This document shows positions 16,103 to 25,043 of a stretch of 64,000 nucleotides of DNA, piece after piece. Positions within the stretch are counted from its first letter, which is position 1. Each line of letters opens with the position of its first letter. Both the position numbers and the translations under genes were made by a program. Source of the stretch: an uncultured Comamonadaceae bacterium (GTDB taxonomy: Bacteria > Pseudomonadota > Gammaproteobacteria > Burkholderiales > Burkholderiaceae); the NCBI GenBank assembly GCA_946482595.1, contig CAMLSD010000003.1, positions 22,745-86,744 of the forward strand. The letters run 5' to 3'. The notes beneath the pieces were generated by a model that worked only from the letters and a program-made list of their open reading frames with translations, searched no databases and was not told the origin of the DNA.

Positions 16103-18709
16103 ATGCAAGTCATCAAGCCAACACAACTCGGGCTGTCCACCCGTGTCATCGAGCATCAGGGACGCATGGCGATGTGCGTGTCGGCCGCGCTGTACTTCCC
16201 GATGGGCGACGGCGCGAGCAAGGTGCTGTGGTCCGAGCCGTCGATGTGGAAGTTCCTCACGGTCGAGATGGAGGGGCAGCCGCTCGTTGACGAGGGCGTG
16301 ATCAAGACGCGCCCCGAGTACCTGCTGCGCGCCGTGGCCTGCCCGCCGGGCGGGGCTCCGGCACCGGCCTGTGCGGTTCGCGCGCGGGTCGGTCCGCTGG
16401 AGAAGACGCTCACGGTGCACGGACACCGCTACTGGAACAACGGCCGGGCCAGTGCCCCGGTGCCGTTCGAGCGCATGCCGCTGGGCTGGCACCTGACCTG
16501 GGGCGGCGCCGACGTGCCCGAGAACCCGCTCGGCCGCGGCCGTGCCGTCTTCCCGATCGACACCGTCGAGGCCCACTGGCTGCCGAATGTCGAGTACGCA
16601 AGCCACCCGGTGGGTTCACCGTCGCAGGTCGGTGTGCCGGCTGCATTCGACCGCATCGATCCGATGTGGGCCTCGCGCGCGCGCTGGCGCGGCACCTATG
16701 ACGAGGCCTGGTACAAGACCCATGCACCCGGCTTTCCGCCTGACATCGACTGGCAGCACTTCAACATGGCCAGTCCCGATCAATGGTTCCCCGGTGAGCT
16801 CAGCGGTGACGAGCCCTACGCCTTCGAACACTTGAACCCGGACAAGCCGGTGGTGGCGGGCCGACTGCCGGGCGTCATCACCCGCTGCATCGTGCGCTAC
16901 GGGCGTGGCCCGAACGCCGGCAAGCTGCGAGACGTTCCGATGCGCCTGACCACCCTGTGGTTCTTCCCGCACGTGGAGCGTGTGGTGATGATCGCCCAGG
17001 GCATCGTCCCGGTCACCGAGGACGATGGCCAGGACGTCGAGCTGCTCATGGGCGGCGTGGAGGCCCTGGGCAGCCCCAAGACCCAGGACCACTACCTGAA
17101 CGTGCTCAAGCTGCGCCAGGACCCTGAATACGGCGCCATCTACGCGCTGCGCGACGCCGACCTCCTGCCGGACGGCGTGACCACCGAAGACCCATCGTTC
17201 GACGCCCTGAAGTCCGAGTACGAGATGGAGGGGTTTGCCGCCGACAACCAGTTCCGGCGTGCCGAGGTGCAGGTGGCGCAGATCCGCAAGAAGGTTCAGT
17301 CGCTCGGCCTGGACCCCGACAAGTTCGGCATCAAGGCGCCGGTGCGCCCGAAAAAGCCCACGCTCGAGCAGTTGCCGGACTACCTGCGCACCGAGGTGGC
17401 CCGCGCCAAGGGCAGCACGATGGGTGCACTGAAGCAGGCCGCCGAGGACGTGAAGCGGGCCGAGGGCCTGGCGCGCACCCATGGCGTGGACCTGGCTGCG
17501 GCCTCCCAGCGCCGGCCGCCGGCGTTCAGCGCCGCGGCCGAGTTCAATCGCCTCGCTGGCGTGATGCCGGCCAGCACCTCACCCGACGTGCTCAAGCGGC
17601 TCAAGACCAAGCTGATGCAGGCCGAGGATGCCGAGCGCCTGTCCTACTGGATGACGGCCCATCGCCAGTCGCCGATCCCGCGCGTGGCGGCGCCCGAATC
17701 CGCCCGCATGCTGGCGGCGCTGCAGAAGGTGCGCGCTGCAGGGCTGCCCACCAAAGGGGCCAAGCTGACCGGCGTGGACCTGTCCGGGCAGAACCTGGCC
17801 GGGCTCGACCTCAGCGGCGCCCAGATGGAAAACGCCGTGCTGGTGGGTGCCAACCTCGAGGGCGCCAACCTGTCGTTTGCCGTGCTGGCGCATGCCGACC
17901 TGACCGGAGCGCGGCTCACAGGGGCACGCCTGGAAGGCACCAACCTTGGCCGCGCCACGCTCAAGCAGGCCGTGTGCGAGGCGGCCCATCTCGACACCGC
18001 GGTGCTCAGCGGCGCGAACTTCGAAGGCGCGATCTTCCGGGGCTCCTCGCTCAAGGGGGTCGACGTCAGCGAAACACCCTTCAAGGCATCGGACTGGTCA
18101 CAGTGCGTGGCCACCTCGATGACGCTCGTGAAGGCCGAGATCGAAGGTGTCGCGTTTGCCGCAACCGATCTCAGCCAGTGCACCTTCATCGAGTGCAGCT
18201 TCAAGCGCTGCAGTTTCGTGCGGGCGCGTCTGCACAACGCATCGTTCGTGTCGTGCACCTTCGAGGACGTGCACTTCGACCAGGCGGACCTGCTCAAGGC
18301 CACGTTCGTCAAGGGCTGCACCTTCCAGGGTGTGCGCGCACCCGGTGCGCGGCTGCGCGAGGCCAACCTGCGCGGCGCCGTGCTCAAGGCCGGGCTGTTC
18401 GAGGGGGCGGACTTCACCGGGGCCGATGTGTCCGAGGTCGACTTCACCGCGGCGCGCCTGACCGGCGCCAGCTTTGCCGGGGCCATGATGATCCGTACCG
18501 TGCTGCACGGGGCCCATCTTGTCGGGGCCAACCTGATGAACGCCATCGCCCAGAAGGCCGACGTGCGCAGCGCCGACCTGCGCAATGCCAACCTTTACGG
18601 CAGTGACCTGTCGCGCATCTGGCGCGACGACATCACCGTATTCGACGGCGCCAACTTCGACCGGGCGCGTACGCACCCGCTGCGCAAGGAGGCGCCCGCA
18701 GCCCCATGA
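16103..18709 (+). CDS. DUF2169 protein fused to pentapeptide repeats (T6SS-associated)
   Basis: An 868-residue protein. The N-terminal ~330 residues match the DUF2169 family found beside VgrG, with landmarks GHRYW, FERMPLGWHLTWGGADVPENPLGRG, NVEYASHPVGSPSQVG and a DWQHFNMASPDQW block. A helical linker covers roughly 400-540. From about residue 554 to 860 runs a long pentapeptide-repeat array (A/C-D/N-L/F-x-x, as in GANLEGANLSFAVLAHADL), which folds as a right-handed quadrilateral beta-helix. DUF2169, DUF3540 and DUF4150 genes recur together next to vgrG in Proteobacteria. I infer an adaptor or spike-extension role in loading cargo on VgrG; biochemical function is not visible. The stop overlaps the next start (ATGA). 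Confidence 0.85.
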   Translation: MQVIKPTQLGLSTRVIEHQGRMAMCVSAALYFPMGDGASKVLWSEPSMWKFLTVEMEGQPLVDEGVIKTRPEYLLRAVACPPGGAPAPACAVRARVGPLEKTLTVHGHRYWNNGRASAPVPFERMPLGWHLTWGGADVPENPLGRGRAVFPIDTVEAHWLPNVEYASHPVGSPSQVGVPAAFDRIDPMWASRARWRGTYDEAWYKTHAPGFPPDIDWQHFNMASPDQWFPGELSGDEPYAFEHLNPDKPVVAGRLPGVITRCIVRYGRGPNAGKLRDVPMRLTTLWFFPHVERVVMIAQGIVPVTEDDGQDVELLMGGVEALGSPKTQDHYLNVLKLRQDPEYGAIYALRDADLLPDGVTTEDPSFDALKSEYEMEGFAADNQFRRAEVQVAQIRKKVQSLGLDPDKFGIKAPVRPKKPTLEQLPDYLRTEVARAKGSTMGALKQAAEDVKRAEGLARTHGVDLAAASQRRPPAFSAAAEFNRLAGVMPASTSPDVLKRLKTKLMQAEDAERLSYWMTAHRQSPIPRVAAPESARMLAALQKVRAAGLPTKGAKLTGVDLSGQNLAGLDLSGAQMENAVLVGANLEGANLSFAVLAHADLTGARLTGARLEGTNLGRATLKQAVCEAAHLDTAVLSGANFEGAIFRGSSLKGVDVSETPFKASDWSQCVATSMTLVKAEIEGVAFAATDLSQCTFIECSFKRCSFVRARLHNASFVSCTFEDVHFDQADLLKATFVKGCTFQGVRAPGARLREANLRGAVLKAGLFEGADFTGADVSEVDFTAARLTGASFAGAMMIRTVLHGAHLVGANLMNAIAQKADVRSADLRNANLYGSDLSRIWRDDITVFDGANFDRARTHPLRKEAPAAP

Positions 18710-19767
18710 ATCCCCAAGGTGTGATGCTGCTGGTCCACTACGGTGAGCCAGTGACCGAACAGGACCTGTCCAAGTCCGACTTTGCGCGCTGTGCCCTGCG
18801 CGGCGGGTTGTTCAACCAGGTCAACTTCTCCGGCGCCGACTTCAGCGGCGCCGATCTGCGCGAGTCCGTGTTCGACAACTGCGATTTTTCCGGTGCCCGC
18901 ATGGTGGGCACCAAGCTGCGTGCAGCCACCTTCAACCGCTGCCGTCTGGCCGGTGTGGTGGCGACCGGGTCGTCGTGGTCGAATGCGCGCCTGGTCGAAA
19001 GCGGGTTTGTCGAGGCCGATCTCAGCGAAGCGGACTTCACCCTCACCAACATCATCAAGTCGCGCCTGACCCGGGCCCGGCTGCAGCGAGCGGTGCTGGA
19101 CCGCACCAACCTGATCGAGACCTCGCTGGCCGGCGCCGACCTGCGCGAGGCCAAGCTCTACCAGGCAGTGCTGTCCGAGTGCCAGACCGAAGAGGCGGTG
19201 TGGGCGCAGGCCTCCTTCACGCTGACGATGTTCAGCAAGATGGACCTGACCGGGCGCACCTTCGAAGGCCAGCCCCTGCTGGGCTGCCAGTTCGTCGAGA
19301 CGATCCTGGCCGAGACTAATTTCTCGCAGTGCCGGCTCGATCAGTGCAACTTCAAGGGGGCCGATCTCAGCCGCTCGACCTTTGCGGGGGCCAAGGCCGA
19401 CCTGTGCCTGTTCCCCGAGGTCAAGGCCCAGGGCGCGGACTTCCGTCGCGCCTCGCTGCGCCAGGCGATCTTTGCCCAGAGCCAGTTCGAGCAGTGCCAT
19501 TTCGACGCCGCCGATCTGTACCAGACCTATTTCGCGCAATCCCAGCTGTCGGCCTGTTCGTTCCGCGACACCGACCTGACCTACGCCGATTTCAGCCACG
19601 CCAAGATCCACGGCTGCGATCTGGAGGGCGCCAGCATGGTGCGTGCGCAGATGCACGCAGCCGACCATCAGGGCTCCCGCATTCCCAACCTGGCCCAGGC
19701 GCTGGGTACCGACGAACAACGCGCCAAGGCGGAGAAGTGGGGGCAGGGCGCCTCCGCGTCTGCCTGA
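18706..19767 (+). CDS. Pentapeptide-repeat protein, T6SS-associated
   Basis: A 353-residue protein made almost wholly of pentapeptide repeats from residue ~20 to 310 (for example FSGADFSGADLRESVFDNCDF), predicted to be one beta-helix, with a short charged C-terminus. It overlaps the preceding DUF2169 gene by 4 bases (ATGA), so the two are translationally coupled and probably act together. It has no enzymatic motif. It could cap, extend or chaperone the spike, or be a cargo protein. DNA-mimicking pentapeptide proteins such as Qnr are smaller, and nothing here supports that role. Confidence 0.82.
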   Translation: MNPQGVMLLVHYGEPVTEQDLSKSDFARCALRGGLFNQVNFSGADFSGADLRESVFDNCDFSGARMVGTKLRAATFNRCRLAGVVATGSSWSNARLVESGFVEADLSEADFTLTNIIKSRLTRARLQRAVLDRTNLIETSLAGADLREAKLYQAVLSECQTEEAVWAQASFTLTMFSKMDLTGRTFEGQPLLGCQFVETILAETNFSQCRLDQCNFKGADLSRSTFAGAKADLCLFPEVKAQGADFRRASLRQAIFAQSQFEQCHFDAADLYQTYFAQSQLSACSFRDTDLTYADFSHAKIHGCDLEGASMVRAQMHAADHQGSRIPNLAQALGTDEQRAKAEKWGQGASASA

Positions 19768-19791
19768 GCCCCCCGCATCAGGAGCAGTCCC

Positions 19792-20532
19792 ATGAACGCA
19801 TCGACCCAGAATCCGCATCGGTACCAGCCCGCTTTCGACAGCTACGTCCGGGTCCCCGCAGGCACGGCGTGGCAGCGTCAGTCGTTCGAGGAAACCGGCA
19901 GCTGGCGTGCGCCGCCTGCAGCGCGCCAGGGCACCGGACGCGTGCTGCTGGGTGCCGATGGTTCGCCCCGCATCGAGGTGGACGGCGGCTGGCGTGCCGC
20001 CCGTGTGGCCGCCGGTTGCCTGCTGCAGCCTCAGGAAGGCGACCTGGTCCTGTGGTTCGTCGATGGGGACGCAGCCTGGGTGCTGCACGTGCTGGAGCGC
20101 GCGCCGGCCGACACCGCGCCGCAGGTGTGCCTGCCCGATGGTGCCGTGCTCGGCACCCGTGACGAGGGCGCGCTGACGCTGCGGGCCGGTGCGCTGGGTG
20201 TCGAGTGCCGCAACCTGAACCTGGAGTCCGAAGAGGTCTCCGTCGTCACGCGCGCCGCACGCCTGGTGACCGATACCTGCCTGTCGGTCGGGCGCCTGGC
20301 CGAAAGTGCGTTCGGCACGCTCAAGCTGGTCGGCGAACACTTCCATGCCGTGTTCGACCGCCTGCACAGCCACGCACGCGAGCACCAGCGGGTCTCGCAG
20401 GAGATCGACCTGGTGCAGGCCGGCACGCTCGACCTGCGCGGCAGCCAGCTGGCCAACGTGCACGCACCCAACGTGACGGTCGAAGGCGAGCAGCTCGTCA
20501 AGCTGCGTGGCGGCCAGATCCACATGGGTTGA
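19792..20532 (+). CDS. DUF3540 protein, T6SS-associated
   Basis: A 246-residue protein recognised as DUF3540 from its layout and neighbours. An N-terminal beta-rich section (VLLGADGSPRIEVDGGWRAARVAAGCLLQPQEGDLVLWFVDGD) reads like the OB-fold of a phage spike. It is followed by a short beta-helical part (EGALTLRAGALGVECRNLNLESEE) and a tail VKLRGGQIHMG. That last pattern is the same as at the tips of gp5/VgrG needles, so this may be a secondary small spike or needle segment. The gene is preceded by AGGAG and is 10 bases from the DUF4150 gene downstream. Confidence 0.75.
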   Translation: MNASTQNPHRYQPAFDSYVRVPAGTAWQRQSFEETGSWRAPPAARQGTGRVLLGADGSPRIEVDGGWRAARVAAGCLLQPQEGDLVLWFVDGDAAWVLHVLERAPADTAPQVCLPDGAVLGTRDEGALTLRAGALGVECRNLNLESEEVSVVTRAARLVTDTCLSVGRLAESAFGTLKLVGEHFHAVFDRLHSHAREHQRVSQEIDLVQAGTLDLRGSQLANVHAPNVTVEGEQLVKLRGGQIHMG

Positions 20533-20542
20533 GGAGCCGACC

Positions 20543-20938
20543 ATGTTTGCCAACAGCCAGATGATGGGCACCGACATGGGGTTTCCCGACGTGTGCCTGA
20601 CGCCCACGCCAGCCGGCCCGGTGCCGATTCCCTACCCGAACATCGCGATGGGGCCGATGGCCATTCCCAACGTCCCGACGGTGCTCATCATGGGCATGCC
20701 GGCGCACAACATGGGCACCACCATTCCGATGACCAACGGCGACAACGCCGGGGTGGCGATGGGGGTGGCCTCGGGAACCGTGATGGGCCCGTCGCGGCAC
20801 GTGACGGGTGCGTTCACGATCCTGATCCATGGCATGCCGGCCACACGCATGACGAGCGTGGCCATCCAGAACAGCACCAACTGCCCGGGCGTGCGCCTGG
20901 TCCCGAGCCAGCCGCTGGTGCTGATGCTTGCCCCGTGA
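20543..20938 (+). CDS. DUF4150 (PAAR-like) spike-tip protein
   Basis: A 131-residue protein of the Tox-PAAR-like DUF4150 family, beginning MFANSQMMGTDMGFPDVCLTPTPAGPVPIPYPN, the family hallmark. PAAR-type proteins form the sharp cone that caps the VgrG spike and often carry or recruit effectors. This one ends shortly after the PAAR-like domain, with no C-terminal toxin, so any effector must be a separate polypeptide. ATG 20543 follows GAGGAG at 20531-20536. It closes the vgrG-DUF2169-pentapeptide-DUF3540 block. Confidence 0.88.
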   Translation: MFANSQMMGTDMGFPDVCLTPTPAGPVPIPYPNIAMGPMAIPNVPTVLIMGMPAHNMGTTIPMTNGDNAGVAMGVASGTVMGPSRHVTGAFTILIHGMPATRMTSVAIQNSTNCPGVRLVPSQPLVLMLAP

Positions 20939-21174
20939 GTGCGGGGGGGACTTCAAGAAGAGGGGTGACTTCAACTTAGGGGGTTCGGCTTGTCACGACC
21001 GGATCCCTTGGTTAGCCTGAACCCATGGACAAGGGGCCACGCCGGTGCATGAACCCACAGGGTGCACACAAGCCCGAACCTGAGCAGGCTCAGGCATGAG
21101 CCGGGTGGCCCGATACCGACCTGCAGGCCTGGGCCGGCGGGTCTTCGTTGAAGAGTTGCCACTTTCTGACCGAT

Positions 21175-23175
21175 ATGCTTTTACTCAAAGTCCTCAGCGT
21201 GGGTGGCCGGGCCCCCGCGACTCCCATGGCGGCGCAGTTCGGCCCGACCGGGGGGTCGATCGGGCGCAATGAAGGCAACACGCTGGTGCTGCCCGACGAA
21301 GCCAAGACCATTTCACGGCAGCACGCCACGATCACCCAGGTGTCCGGGGAGTTCATGCTGGCCGACCAGGGCGCCAACCCGACGCTGTGCAATGGTGCGC
21401 CCGTGGGCACAGGGCAGCAGGTGCGCCTGCGCCATGGCGACGAACTGCGCATCGGTCCCTACATCATTCGCTGCGAGCTGCCGCAGGCGGCGCCTGCCTT
21501 CGATCCCAACAGCACCCAGGTGAACCTGCTGGGCGGCGCCGCACCGGCGGCGCCGTTGGCCCCCCCGGCCATGCCGGCTGCACCAGCCCAGATGGCTCCT
21601 GCCCAGATGGCTCCTGCCCAGATGGCACCCGCATTCACGCCGCCGGCCGCGCAGGCCTTCCCGGGTGCAGGTGCGCCAGCCATGCCGGCAGCACCCTTCG
21701 ATCCGTTCGCCGCGCCGCCGGCCGCAGCCGGCCTGCCGGCGGCTCCGGTCGACCCCTTCGCTGACCTCTTTGCACCACCTGCCGCGGCCGTGCCGCTGCC
21801 ACAGGCCGTGGCGGCGCCCGTGCCGATGGCGCCTCCCGTTGCGGCGCCCCCGAAGGCCCAGGCCTTTCCGGGCGGCTCGATCCCGGACGACTTCGATCCG
21901 TTTGCGAGCCTGATCAAGGAGCAGCCCAAACCCAGCACCACCGAGGCCTTCAACCCGTTTGCAACGGGGGCCCGCAAGGTGCCGCCGCCCATTCCGTTCG
22001 AGTCGGCGCATCCGCACGACGATCTGCTGGGCCAGGCGGGGGACAAGCCCGCGTCGATCGACGAGCTGTTCGGCCTGGGCGGCAGTTCATCGAATCCGCT
22101 CGAGGTGCTGCGTCCCGACGATGGTCTCGCGGCACCCAGTGCCCCGGTACCCGTCGATGATCCACTGGCCCTGTTCGGCGGCCCGTTGAACCCGGTGGGC
22201 GCCGGCAGCGCCACCCCCGACCAGACACCGATGGTCGATCAGCCCTTCATTCCGCCGCGTGTGGTGGCGCCTGAAGCACCGCGGATGCCGCCACCTGCAG
22301 CGCAACCCGCACCACAGGCGGCACCGGCCGGCGTGAGCCCCCAGGCCATCGACGATCTGCTGGCGGCAGTGGGGCCGATGGACCCCACCCGTCTGACCAC
22401 CGGCCAGTTCAAGGTCGCCAAGCCGGTGAACGTCGACACGCCCCAGCCCCTGGTTCCGCCACCGGCGCCTCCGGCCGCACTGCACCCGCAAGCGCAAGCG
22501 CCTGTTGCGGCGGCAGCACGGCCGGCCGCACCTGCGCCGGGCGCTGCGGCCACGCCAGCGGGCCAGCCGTCGATGGACGTGCTGATGGCGGCCTTCTGCG
22601 AAGGTCTGGGCAGCCCGTTGAACCTGCCCGACGGCGTGACCGAGGAATTCATGTTCCGCATGGGCGGGCTGGTGCGCGAGGCGGTGCATGGCACGGTGGA
22701 CCTGCTCAATGCTCGCGCCGTGACCAAACGCGAGGTGAAGGCCAGCGCGACCGTGATCATGGAGCGCAACAACAACCCGCTGAAGTTCTCGCCGGATGCC
22801 AAGACGGCCATGCTCTACCTGGTGTCCGGGCGACTTAACCCCGCCTTCATGCCGCCGATCACCGCGATGCGCGACGCCTACTACGACCTGCGTTCGCACC
22901 AATTCGGTTTCATGGCGGGGACCAAGGCTGCCCTCGAGGGCGTGCTTGAACGCTTCGAGCCGCAGCAGCTTGAGGGTCGCCTCGCGAGCAAGGGGCTGAT
23001 CGATTCACTCATCCCCGGTGCGCGCAAGGCCCGGCTGTGGGACCTGTTCAACGAGCTCTACAAGGAAATCGCCCGGGAGGCTGAGGATGACTTCCATGCG
23101 TTGTTCGGCCAGGCTTTCCTGAAGGCCTATGAAGAACACGTCGAGGCCCTGCGGCGTGACCTGCCCGACCAATGA
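21175..23175 (+). CDS. tagH: TagH/Fha1-like T6SS FHA-domain protein
   Basis: A 666-residue protein. The FHA domain spans about residues 5-100, with GGSIGRNEGNTLVLPD and ISRQHATI matching the G-R-x(n)-S-R-x-H phosphothreonine-binding signature. Residues ~115-460 are a Pro/Ala-rich linker with small repeats. The C-terminal ~200 residues (from MDVLMAAFCEGLGSPLNLPDG to the end) are the conserved T6SS FHA C-terminal domain. In Pseudomonas, phosphorylated Fha1 promotes T6SS assembly. The start MLLLKVLS fits the family; no good ribosome site precedes ATG 21175. The 236-base gap before it (20939-21174) shows only a short direct repeat (gacttcaa). The gene overlaps the phosphatase gene by 4 bases. Confidence 0.9.
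   Translation: MLLLKVLSVGGRAPATPMAAQFGPTGGSIGRNEGNTLVLPDEAKTISRQHATITQVSGEFMLADQGANPTLCNGAPVGTGQQVRLRHGDELRIGPYIIRCELPQAAPAFDPNSTQVNLLGGAAPAAPLAPPAMPAAPAQMAPAQMAPAQMAPAFTPPAAQAFPGAGAPAMPAAPFDPFAAPPAAAGLPAAPVDPFADLFAPPAAAVPLPQAVAAPVPMAPPVAAPPKAQAFPGGSIPDDFDPFASLIKEQPKPSTTEAFNPFATGARKVPPPIPFESAHPHDDLLGQAGDKPASIDELFGLGGSSSNPLEVLRPDDGLAAPSAPVPVDDPLALFGGPLNPVGAGSATPDQTPMVDQPFIPPRVVAPEAPRMPPPAAQPAPQAAPAGVSPQAIDDLLAAVGPMDPTRLTTGQFKVAKPVNVDTPQPLVPPPAPPAALHPQAQAPVAAAARPAAPAPGAAATPAGQPSMDVLMAAFCEGLGSPLNLPDGVTEEFMFRMGGLVREAVHGTVDLLNARAVTKREVKASATVIMERNNNPLKFSPDAKTAMLYLVSGRLNPAFMPPITAMRDAYYDLRSHQFGFMAGTKAALEGVLERFEPQQLEGRLASKGLIDSLIPGARKARLWDLFNELYKEIAREAEDDFHALFGQAFLKAYEEHVEALRRDLPDQ
21586..21630 (+). 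repeat. Three 15-bp tandem repeats in the tagH linker
   Basis: gcccagatggctcct occurs at 21586-21600 and 21601-21615, and a variant ending caccc at 21616-21630. They encode repeated A-Q-M-A-P and lie within the flexible linker, so copy-number change would be in frame. Confidence 0.9.
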
Positions 23176-23993
23176 GGATGCCCATGCTGGAGTTGCACGT
23201 CCACGAGCTGTGTGACCAGGGCGGCCGGTCCTATCAGGAAGACGCGCACGGCCATGTGGTGGCCCGTGACGTGGCCTGTTTTGTGGTTGCCGACGGGGCA
23301 GGGGGGCACGGTGGCGGCGACGTTGCCTCGCGACTTGTCGTGCGGGCCATCCTGGAGCAGCATGCGCTGAGAGGGGAATGCTCGCCGGCGGGGGTCAATG
23401 CATTGATCCAGCATGCCCAGCAGGTCGTGCTTGCCGGTCAGAGCCGGTTTGCCCAGTACCCCGACATGCGCTCCACCGTCGTGATGTGCCTCGTCGACCT
23501 TCACAGCGGGCGTGTGGTGCTGGGCAACGTGGGCGACTCCCGGGGCTACTGGTTTCGCCGCGGCGAGCTGCAACTGCAGACGCGCGACCACAGCCTCGTC
23601 CAGCAGATGGTTGAAGCGGGCATGATCGGCCATGAGCAGATGCGTGCACGCAAGGAACGCAGCGTGCTGACGAGTTCGCTGGGCAGTACCGGCGCGCTGG
23701 AGGCCTATGTGTATGAACTCGACACCCCGGGCCAGGACGGCGATGCGTTGATGCTGTGCACCGACGGCCTGTGGGAGTACGTGCTCGAGGACGAGATGCA
23801 GGACGTGCTGCGCCTCGGGCAGGACGGCGATCGCTACCTCGCCTACTTCAACAACTGGGTACGCACCCGGGCACCGTCCAACCATGACAACTACACCGCG
23901 CAGCTGTGCCTGTTCGGTGGGACGATGAACGACCCTGAAAGCACGATCATCAGCCCGGTGGTCGACTTCCGCCGTGCCACCGGCAGCACCTGA
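23172..23993 (+). CDS. pppA: PP2C-type Ser/Thr phosphatase, PppA-like T6SS regulator
   Basis: A 273-residue PPM/PP2C phosphatase. The metal-binding signature is present: SYQEDAHG (residues ~17-24), VVADGAGGHGGGD with its D-G-x-G-G-H core, VVLGNVGDSRGYWF, MLCTDGLWEY and the final SNHDNYTA. It overlaps the FHA gene by four bases (ATGA). In the Pseudomonas threonine-phosphorylation pathway, PppA removes the phosphate that the kinase PpkA puts on Fha1, switching secretion off. The cognate kinase is not in this window. A generic PP2C of other function is possible, but the coupling to tagH makes the T6SS role likely. Confidence 0.88.
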   Translation: MRMPMLELHVHELCDQGGRSYQEDAHGHVVARDVACFVVADGAGGHGGGDVASRLVVRAILEQHALRGECSPAGVNALIQHAQQVVLAGQSRFAQYPDMRSTVVMCLVDLHSGRVVLGNVGDSRGYWFRRGELQLQTRDHSLVQQMVEAGMIGHEQMRARKERSVLTSSLGSTGALEAYVYELDTPGQDGDALMLCTDGLWEYVLEDEMQDVLRLGQDGDRYLAYFNNWVRTRAPSNHDNYTAQLCLFGGTMNDPESTIISPVVDFRRATGST

Positions 23994-24074
23994 GCGATGC
24001 GCGGGCACGCGGGGCAGGCAAGGCACACCCGCGCGACACCACGACAACAACCCTTCAGACCTGGAGAGAGCCTC

Positions 24075-25043
24075 ATGAACACTTCCCGCACCCGCGTGGC
24101 CCTGACCCGTTCGGTGATCGCTGCAGCAGCCGCGCTGGCCCTGGTGGCCTGTGGCGACAAGGCGCCGCAGGAGCCGGCGGCCGGTGCACCGGCCAGCCCC
24201 GCGGCCACGCAGCACGTCACGCCATCGGCAGCGGCGCCGGCCGGCAATGCGGTGATGTTCGAGGCCAATCAGACCGTTGCCGTGACGGGCCCGGACTTCA
24301 TCACCTGGCGCGACCAGATGCTCACGCAAGGGGGCGAGAACCAGGTGCTGGAGGTGACGGGCCGCGTGTTTGCCAACGAGGCGGCGCCTGGCGGCGAGGA
24401 CCTGGGCACGGCACGGGCCGAGGCGGCCAGCATCCTGTTCATGGAAAAACTTGCGCCTGAGCGCATCGTGCTGAAGTCCGAGAAGTCGGCTGACCCGGCG
24501 CCGGCCGGGCGTTTCGAGGCGGTGAGCTTCCGCTGGGTCGATGCCGGCTCGGCAGTGGCCGCAGCACCAGCCGCCCCGGCATCGACGCCTGAAGTGGTCG
24601 CCGCTGCACCCGCACCCGCACCCGCACCCGCACCCGCACCCGCACCCGCACCGGCACCGGCACCGGCACCGGCACCGGCACCGGCACCGGCGGCAGCACC
24701 TGCCGCCACGGCCGAGGTGCGACGCGCCACGCTGTACTTCGGGATCGGCGGCACCACGCCGCGGGTGGACGCGGCGGCGCGTCAGCAGCTCAAGGCCCTG
24801 GTGCAGACCGCACAGGGCGGCAAGATCACCGTCGTGGGGCATGCCGACAACACCGGCGCCGAGTCCACCAACCAGGCACTGAGCGAGGCGCGCGCCGCTG
24901 CTGTGCGGCGTCTGCTGGTCCAGGCCGGTGCCCGTGCCGATGACGTCCAGGTGTCCGGCGCCGGGGCGGGCCAACCGGCTCAGGCCAATGAAACGGCGCA
25001 AGGGCGTGCGGCCAATCGACGTGTCGAGGTGTCGCTGCCATGA
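24075..25043 (+). CDS. OmpA-family outer-membrane lipoprotein
   Basis: A 322-residue protein. The N-terminus is a lipoprotein signal ending in the lipobox LVAC (Cys26), followed by Gly-Asp, so the mature protein may be retained at either membrane. Residues ~175-215 are an extended Ala-Pro repeat acting as a spacer. The C-terminal ~110 residues are an OmpA-like peptidoglycan-binding domain (VVGHADNTGAESTNQALSEARAAAVRRLLV, then ANRRVEVSLP). It probably tethers the outer membrane to the cell wall. ATG 24075 follows GGAGAG; the longer open frame upstream lacks a ribosome site. It overlaps mltA by 4 bases. It may still belong to the T6SS transcript (TagL-like proteins also carry OmpA domains), but a lipobox rather than a TssL-like anchor argues for an envelope role. 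Confidence 0.85.
   Translation: MNTSRTRVALTRSVIAAAAALALVACGDKAPQEPAAGAPASPAATQHVTPSAAAPAGNAVMFEANQTVAVTGPDFITWRDQMLTQGGENQVLEVTGRVFANEAAPGGEDLGTARAEAASILFMEKLAPERIVLKSEKSADPAPAGRFEAVSFRWVDAGSAVAAAPAAPASTPEVVAAAPAPAPAPAPAPAPAPAPAPAPAPAPAPAAAPAATAEVRRATLYFGIGGTTPRVDAAARQQLKALVQTAQGGKITVVGHADNTGAESTNQALSEARAAAVRRLLVQAGARADDVQVSGAGAGQPAQANETAQGRAANRRVEVSLP
24611..24688 (+). repeat. Hexanucleotide array encoding the Ala-Pro linker
   Basis: Seven cgcacc units (24611-24652) run directly into six ggcacc units (24653-24688). Each unit is two codons, so replication slippage would lengthen or shorten the Ala-Pro spacer between lipid anchor and peptidoglycan-binding domain without frameshift. Confidence 0.92.

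Noticed and set aside
12904..16149. 1081-residue antisense open frame opposite vgrG
   Set aside because: It is the complement of vgrG; its Thr-rich start is only the reverse of the Gly-rich repeat. No ribosome site or homology.
18706..19767. Pentapeptide protein considered as a Qnr/MfpA-type quinolone resistance protein
   Set aside because: It is longer than Qnr, is coupled to a DUF2169 gene in a T6SS locus and shares only the generic repeat pattern.
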